Translations under genes and position numbers: made by a program
Part shown: positions 25,682 to 30,338 of the stretch, piece by piece
How positions within the stretch are numbered: the first letter of the stretch is position 1
Layout: each line of letters begins with the position of its first letter
Source: Candidatus Zhuqueibacterota bacterium 4484_87
GTDB taxonomy: Bacteria > Zhuqueibacterota > Zhuqueibacteria > Thermofontimicrobiales > Thermofontimicrobiaceae
Length of the DNA stretch: 30,338 bases
NCBI GenBank assembly: GCA_002085355.1
Contig: NATN01000014.1
Location: 1 to 30,338, forward strand
Direction: 5' to 3'
The notes under the pieces: model-generated
Database searches by the model: none
The model's input: only the letters and a program-made list of their open reading frames with translations
Told to the model about the DNA's origin: nothing

Positions 25682-26668
25682 ATGAAAAAAACAGTATTAG
25701 TGACCGGCGCGACCGGATTTACGGGCGGACATCTGGCTGAAGAACTGGTGCATAAAGGCTACCGCGTCAAAGCGTTGGCACTTCCCGGGCAGGATACGAG
25801 CAAATTGGATAAATTAGGCGTTGAAGTTGTGATTGGTGATTTGACGAAAAAAGAGACGTTGCAGCCTGCCGTGGTAGGCGCAGAGATTGTTTTTCACATT
25901 GCAGCGATTTTTCGCGAGCAAGATGTGCCGCGCCATCTGTTTTTTGATGTGAATGTGGGAGGGACGAAAAATTTGTTAGAGAGCGCACTGGACGCAGGAG
26001 TAAAACGATTTGTGCACTGCAGTACTGTGGGGGTTCAAGGCGAAATCAAAAATCCTCCGGCGAAAGAGGAAGACCCTTATGATCCGTTGGACTATTATCA
26101 GGAATCAAAAGTCCAGGGGGAGAAATTAGCATTACAATTTTTCAAAGAACATGATATCGAAGGCGTTGTTTTCAGGCCGGTGGGAATTTATGGCCCGGGA
26201 GATACGCGTTTTCTGAAAATTTTCAAATTTGTGAACAGCGGCAAGTTTCGCATGATCGGCAAGGGTAATGTGCTCTATCATTTAACTTATGTGAAAGACC
26301 TGGTGCAGGGAATTATTCTCTGCGGCGAAAAGAAGGAGGCAGTCGGAGAAATTTTCACGTTAGGCGGAAATGAGTATGTAACGCTGAATGAATATGTGAA
26401 AATTTTAGCAGAAGTTCTGGGGGTGCCTGAGCCGAAAAAGAGGGTACCACTGTTGCCGGTCTGGATTGCTGCCGTTTTGTGCGAGGCGGCGTGTTATCCT
26501 TTTCGCATTCATCCGCCGCTTTATCGCAGGAGACTGGAATTTTTTACCAAAGATCGGGCGTTCGATATTTCCAAAGCCAAGCAGCTATTGGGCTATAATC
26601 CGCAAGTCTCCTTGAGAGAAGGTTTGAAGATAACGGCTGATTGGTATCGAGAAAATAATTTACTTTAA
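25682..26668 (+). CDS. NAD(P)-dependent epimerase/dehydratase (extended SDR, HpnA-like)
   Basis: This extended short-chain dehydrogenase of 328 residues has VTGATGFTGGHLAEEL for nucleotide binding and VIGDLTKKETLQPAV for the second strand. VFHIAAIF, the CSTVGVQGE strand with the catalytic Ser/Thr, and the YQESK Tyr-x3-Lys pair follow. FRPVGIYGPGDTRFLKIF and LTYVKDLVQGIIL fit nucleotide-sugar or NAD-isoprenoid-linked SDRs such as HpnA and dihydroflavonol-4-reductase-like proteins; the substrate is not predictable. It begins 48 nt after the GlpD-family gene with a weak ribosome site (GAGGCAGAAG) and precedes the fusion gene by 18 nt. Confidence 0.85.
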   Translation: MKKTVLVTGATGFTGGHLAEELVHKGYRVKALALPGQDTSKLDKLGVEVVIGDLTKKETLQPAVVGAEIVFHIAAIFREQDVPRHLFFDVNVGGTKNLLESALDAGVKRFVHCSTVGVQGEIKNPPAKEEDPYDPLDYYQESKVQGEKLALQFFKEHDIEGVVFRPVGIYGPGDTRFLKIFKFVNSGKFRMIGKGNVLYHLTYVKDLVQGIILCGEKKEAVGEIFTLGGNEYVTLNEYVKILAEVLGVPEPKKRVPLLPVWIAAVLCEAACYPFRIHPPLYRRRLEFFTKDRAFDISKAKQLLGYNPQVSLREGLKITADWYRENNLL

Positions 26669-26686
26669 TTTTAATAGAGAAAATTT

Positions 26687-28495
26687 ATGGCAAAAGAAAA
26701 GTTAACTCAAGGATCGGAGCGAGCAGCGAAGAAAAATCCGCGGCGACATTTATTCACGCTGATTAAAGGAATCATCAGTGCGGCGTTGATTTATTATTTG
26801 CTGAGCCGGACAAATTTGTCAGAGATCTGGGCTGCAGTCAAGTCCGCTGACCCGTGGATTTTGCTGCTGTCGTTTTCTTTGCATGCTGTTGGATATTATG
26901 CGAGTGCCTATCGCTGGCGAGTACTTGCGCTGGCACAGGGAATGGATTTGCCGGTTTCATATCTTGTGGAATCCTATGCCGTGGCGATGTTTTTCAATAA
27001 TATTTTGCCATCCACCATTGGCGGAGATGCGGTTCGCGCTTACGATTCCTGGCGAAAGGGATTTCCAAAATTGAAGTCAATCGCCACAGTCGGCGTGGAG
27101 CGTTTCATCGGTATGTTCGCACTGGTCGTTTTTGCGATTATCGCAGTGGCGTTGACCCGGGAAATCAGCCAGCGTGTGCCATTGTTGTGGCTATGGGTCG
27201 TGTTGTGTTTTGTGCTTATGTGGCTCGTGTTACAAGGGATTTTTCTCCAGCAGGGCAAAGCGCGAATTTTGGCCCGGATTTTTGAACTCCCGGGATTTGG
27301 AATTTTCAAAAAAATTGTCAACAAATTTGCCGGTGCTTTTGTGAATTTAAAGGGAAAAAATAAAGCGCTGGTGATTTCGCTGCTTCTTTCGTTGTTATTG
27401 CAAATTAATGTTATTTTTCATTACTATTTGATTTCAGAGGCGATGGGATTAAATGTTCCTTTCATCAAATTTTGGATCATTATCCCCATTGCGCTTTTTC
27501 TACAAATGATCCCTCTCTCTGTGAATGGTATAGGGATCCGGGAGAATCTGTACGTATTTTTTCTGGGCCTGTACGGCGTGACAACAGCAGAGGCGATTGC
27601 ATTTTCATGGATTGCATATTCCATGATTTTGGGGTTGGGAATTTTTGGCGGTATTTTATATATTTTTAGAAAAGAAGGAAAGATTGATAAAACTTTTTTG
27701 GAAAAGGAGAGCGAAATGGCAACAACCGAAACAAAGACCAGAGAGGAAATTTTAGATACGCAAAAAGAATTACTCGATCAAAAAAAATCAGCAATGGCAA
27801 AATATCAGGAACTGGTTTTAGGGAAAAAAGGCATCTGGAATCTGATAAAATATGAATTGGTAATGACGCTGACGAATTGGGTTCCTGGCGCGCTCGGATT
27901 GGTGCTGAGAAAAAAGCTTTATCCTGTTATTCTGGGTAGCGTTGGTAGGAATGTTGTTTTCGGCACGAATATCGCCATCCGTCATCCACACAAAATTCAC
28001 ATCGGCGACAACGTTGTCATTGACGATCACTGCGTGCTGGACGCTAAGGGCGACGGCAACAAAGGAATTAAAATCGGAAACGGCGTTTTTGTCGGAAGAA
28101 ACACAATTTTGACCTGCCATGACGGAGACATCGTTCTGGAAGACAACGTGAATATCGGTTTCAATTGCGTGATTTCTTCGCTGGGATCTATCGTGATCAA
28201 AGAAAATCATCTCATGGCAGCGTTCTGTTATCTCGTCGGTGGTGATCATGTAGCTGATCGCACGGACATTCCGGTGCTCTATCAGGGCAGGACGGCAAAA
28301 GGCATTGTGCTAGAAGAAAACATCTGGCTTGGCGCAGGCGTAGCAGTTCTGGATGGCACTCGAATCGGAAGAGACTCCATTGTCGGGGCGCACGCAGTTG
28401 TGAGCGGTGATATTGATCCCTACTCCATCGCCGTGGGCATTCCGGCGAAAACAATCCGCGATCGGAGAAACGGACAGAAGGAAGAAGAAAAATAA
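26687..28495 (+). CDS. Fusion of a YbhN/LPG-synthase-type membrane protein (UPF0104) and a hexapeptide-repeat acyltransferase
   Basis: Residues about 20-335 form a polytopic membrane domain of the UPF0104/lysylphosphatidylglycerol-synthase transmembrane family, with NNILPSTIGGDAVRAYDSWR and PLSVNGIGIRENLYVFFLGLYGV as signature loops. Residues about 335-370 are a charged linker. Residues about 395-600 form a left-handed beta-helix acyltransferase, with hexapeptide turns such as IHIGDNVVIDDHCVLDAK, IKIGNGVFVGRNTIL and LEENIWLGAGVAVLDGTRIG, and the acetyltransferase ending DIDPYSIAVGIPAKTIRDRR. The frame is unbroken across the join. Met344 (ATG 27716) has AAGGAG 6 nt upstream, so the transferase might also be made alone. 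I infer lipid-linked sugar handling plus O-acylation at the membrane. Confidence 0.85.
   Translation: MAKEKLTQGSERAAKKNPRRHLFTLIKGIISAALIYYLLSRTNLSEIWAAVKSADPWILLLSFSLHAVGYYASAYRWRVLALAQGMDLPVSYLVESYAVAMFFNNILPSTIGGDAVRAYDSWRKGFPKLKSIATVGVERFIGMFALVVFAIIAVALTREISQRVPLLWLWVVLCFVLMWLVLQGIFLQQGKARILARIFELPGFGIFKKIVNKFAGAFVNLKGKNKALVISLLLSLLLQINVIFHYYLISEAMGLNVPFIKFWIIIPIALFLQMIPLSVNGIGIRENLYVFFLGLYGVTTAEAIAFSWIAYSMILGLGIFGGILYIFRKEGKIDKTFLEKESEMATTETKTREEILDTQKELLDQKKSAMAKYQELVLGKKGIWNLIKYELVMTLTNWVPGALGLVLRKKLYPVILGSVGRNVVFGTNIAIRHPHKIHIGDNVVIDDHCVLDAKGDGNKGIKIGNGVFVGRNTILTCHDGDIVLEDNVNIGFNCVISSLGSIVIKENHLMAAFCYLVGGDHVADRTDIPVLYQGRTAKGIVLEENIWLGAGVAVLDGTRIGRDSIVGAHAVVSGDIDPYSIAVGIPAKTIRDRRNGQKEEEK
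27704..27718 (+). promoter_or_regulatory. Internal ribosome binding site and in-frame start within the fusion gene
   Basis: AAGGAG (27704-27709), 6 nt, then ATG (27716-27718) form a near-ideal initiation site exactly at the boundary of the two domains. A product of 259 residues (27716-28495) would be the free acyltransferase. The site is better formed than the start of the full gene, where no clear Shine-Dalgarno is seen. Confidence 0.5.
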
Positions 28496-28524
28496 CAAGG
28501 GTATTTGCACTTTAGGAGCAGGAA

Positions 28525-30338
28525 ATGATTGCGGGAATTTTATATAAAAACAGAGAAAGAACAGCAGAAAAAGAAGATGTGATATCTCTTTTGAAGCAAA
28601 AGACCAACGATACGTCTTCAATCGAAATTGTAGTTAATAAAAATTTAGGGATGGGATTTGCATCAGATAATGTTCAGACAATGGATCGAGCAACAAATCT
28701 CTGGCACAACAATAATGATACGGTGACGGTTTTGTTTTCCGGGCATGTTTACAACCAGAATAAATTTCCGGAAATCGACAATGGTAATATGCCGATGGGA
28801 AGGGTTTTGTACGAGCGATTCAAGGAAGCCGGAGTTGATTTATTTGATCAGATAAACGGCAATTACGCTCTCTGCCTGTGGAATAGTGAAACGCAGCAAT
28901 TTTTTCTGACGCGAGATCATCTCGGCGTTGAGCCGCTTTATTATTTTGAAAATGATGAGCTAATCGTATTCGCTTCGTCAATGGATGTGCTGCTACGCCA
29001 TCCGGAAATAAAAGCGGAAATTGATTTTGAAGCGGCGTACCGCTACTTGCTTTTCAATTATAATCCCGGAACGAATACTTTTATTCGAGGGGTGAAGAAA
29101 CTTCGTCCGGGATATTATTTCAAATTTGCAAATGGAGACGGGCAGACAGAACGGTATTGGTTTTTGTCGTTTCAGGCGGATAAAATTTTGCAGGAAGAGG
29201 AATACGTTGCAGAATTACTCCCAATGATGCGCGAAGCAGTGAAAATCAGGCTGGAGCAGAGCGATAGCCACGGTGCGTTTTTGAGTGGCGGCATGGATTC
29301 GAGCTCAATTGTCGGGCTCATGAGCCCGATAGTGAAGGGCGATGTGCACACGTTTTCATTTCGTTGCCGGGGAAAATCTTTTGACGAATCCCATTATGCG
29401 CAAATTGTTTCTGATCGTTACGGCACAAAACATCACTTGGTGGAATATTCGCCGCAAGAGGTGCTTTCCATTGAGGAAATTGTAAGTCTCATGGACGAGC
29501 CGTTCAGTGACATCGGCATTGAAGTCGCGTCGTACATTCTGGGCAAAGAGGCTCAAGGAAAAACTAACTACGTCCTCACCGGCGATGGCGGCGACGAACT
29601 TTTTGCAGGCCATCCGGTTTATCAGGCGGATCAGGTAGCGCAGAAATTTTCCCGCCTGCCTGTAGCAGTACAGAAGATGTTCACCAGTATTTTTCGTCTT
29701 TTCCCTGATACAGAGAAAAAGAAAAGTTTTGCTGTAAAAGCTCAGCGCTTTGCCTACAGCTATCAATTTCCCGAAGAATTGTTCAGCAATCGCTGGCGGA
29801 TTTATTACACGGACAAAGAATTCAAACAGTTGCTGAAAAACGATTTGCACGACGAGCTGACACACGCCGATCCGTTGGGGGAAATTATAAGCATTTACAA
29901 AGAGGCGGATGGCGGTGATTTTCTGAGTAAAACGCTTTACGGCGATTATCACACTGTAGTGAGTTTCTATTTGCGCCGGATGCAACTTTTGCGGGCATTT
30001 GGGATTGAGGGAAGATTTCCCATGTTTGATCCCCGCCTGGTGGAATACGCAGCGAAAATTCCGTCTGATTTGAAGTTGCGCGGTTCGGAGACGAAATACA
30101 TTCTCCATAAAACTATGACCGGCGTGTTGCCCGATGAAATTGTCTTTCGCAAAGACAAATTGGGACACAGTGTGCCTTTCAAAAACTGGCTTCGCGACCA
30201 ACAGCAGATAAAATCCTTTGTTACAGATGTGTTGTCCGAAGAAACGGTTCGTAGGCGGGGTTTATTCAATTACAAATTTGTAAGTGATTTATTGGAAGAA
30301 CATTTCAAGCGTACAAAAAATAATTCCCATCGCATCTG
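28525..30338 (+). CDS. Asparagine-synthetase-like protein without the glutaminase cysteine, 3' partial
   Basis: The frame is open from ATG 28525 to the window edge (604 codons). The C-terminal ATP domain is well preserved: the PP-loop FLSGGMDSSS (Ser254-Ser259), DEPFSDIGIEVAS, LTGDGGDELFAGHPVY and LLRAFGIEGRFPMFDPRL. The N-terminal domain keeps its fold signature (MIAGILYK, INGNYALCLW, TRDHLGVEPLYYF) but has lost its chemistry: MCGIAGIL of ordinary AsnB is here MIAGIL, without Cys-Gly, and NGEIYNH is SGHVYNQ. TAGGAG precedes the ATG, and an in-frame TAG at 28513 rules out a longer N-terminus. It is probably an ammonia- or amine-using ligase acting in the same pathway as the intact AsnB. The substrate is unknown. 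Confidence 0.88.
   Translation, partial: MIAGILYKNRERTAEKEDVISLLKQKTNDTSSIEIVVNKNLGMGFASDNVQTMDRATNLWHNNNDTVTVLFSGHVYNQNKFPEIDNGNMPMGRVLYERFKEAGVDLFDQINGNYALCLWNSETQQFFLTRDHLGVEPLYYFENDELIVFASSMDVLLRHPEIKAEIDFEAAYRYLLFNYNPGTNTFIRGVKKLRPGYYFKFANGDGQTERYWFLSFQADKILQEEEYVAELLPMMREAVKIRLEQSDSHGAFLSGGMDSSSIVGLMSPIVKGDVHTFSFRCRGKSFDESHYAQIVSDRYGTKHHLVEYSPQEVLSIEEIVSLMDEPFSDIGIEVASYILGKEAQGKTNYVLTGDGGDELFAGHPVYQADQVAQKFSRLPVAVQKMFTSIFRLFPDTEKKKSFAVKAQRFAYSYQFPEELFSNRWRIYYTDKEFKQLLKNDLHDELTHADPLGEIISIYKEADGGDFLSKTLYGDYHTVVSFYLRRMQLLRAFGIEGRFPMFDPRLVEYAAKIPSDLKLRGSETKYILHKTMTGVLPDEIVFRKDKLGHSVPFKNWLRDQQQIKSFVTDVLSEETVRRRGLFNYKFVSDLLEEHFKRTKNNSHRI

Noticed and set aside
29356..30201. 281-residue reading frame on the minus strand opposite the second AsnB-like gene
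   Set aside because: Composition is that of an antisense shadow, and the + strand frame contains conserved PP-loop and DGGDE motifs.
14462..30338. Exosortase/PEP-CTERM type locus
   Set aside because: Asparagine synthetases also occur in such loci, but no exosortase-like polytopic protein with the Cys/Arg/His triad and no PEP-CTERM tail is present.
28525..30338. Lasso-peptide cyclase (McjC-like) reading of the second AsnB-like gene
   Set aside because: No McjB-type protease or precursor peptide is seen nearby, and the neighbours are polysaccharide genes.
1..30338. tRNA, rRNA, CRISPR arrays, insertion sequences or attachment sites
   Set aside because: No cloverleaf, regularly spaced repeats, transposase or integrase frames, or terminal repeats were found by reading both strands.

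Overview
The window looks like a chromosomal segment of a Gram-negative bacterium with moderately AT-rich DNA, probably from the FCB side of the tree (Calditrichota/KSB1-like lineages would fit). This rests on the mix of outer-membrane proteins with type-3 calcium repeats, the PurN subtype with a GKGM-type loop, and the cell-wall and exopolysaccharide gene content. It is inference, since there is no rRNA or other taxonomic marker. Every gene called is on the + strand. No tRNA, rRNA, insertion sequence, phage gene or CRISPR array was seen.

Region 1 (1-3566) mixes peptidoglycan-fragment enzymes with purine synthesis: an LD-carboxypeptidase cut by the window edge, a PurN whose centre is missing, a secreted D-Ala-D-Ala dipeptidase, and PurH overlapping it by 4 nt. 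Region 2 (3754-9208) is a classical rod-shape operon, mreB-mreC-mreD-mrdA(PBP2)-rodA, with a possible attenuator hairpin between mreB and mreC. Region 3 (9209-11650) has a 347-nt AT-rich leader, an outer-membrane beta-barrel protein, a CpoB/YbgF-like lipoprotein and a good intrinsic terminator. Region 4 (11717-14256) has galT and glgA (sugar nucleotide and glycogen metabolism).

Region 5 (14257-30338, continuing off the edge) is an exopolysaccharide-type locus. It opens with a strong candidate sigma-54 promoter, then a STAS-domain protein, a Wza-like export protein, a Wzc-like co-polymerase/tyrosine kinase with a frame-shifting internal deletion, a UDP-glucuronate epimerase-like enzyme, a polyprenyl-phosphate sugar-1-phosphate transferase, a GT4 glycosyltransferase, an intact asparagine synthetase, a GlpD-family oxidoreductase, a second SDR, a fusion of a YbhN-type membrane protein to a hexapeptide-repeat acyltransferase, and a second asparagine-synthetase-like protein without the glutaminase cysteine. 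I infer that the locus makes and modifies an acidic, possibly amidated and acylated, surface polysaccharide. No Wzx or Wzy candidate is inside the window.

The main points for a second look are the glutaminase-dead AsnB paralogue beside a normal one, the membrane protein/acyltransferase fusion with a well-formed internal start site, the sigma-54 promoter, and two genes (purN, wzc-like) that each lack an interior block while keeping both ends.
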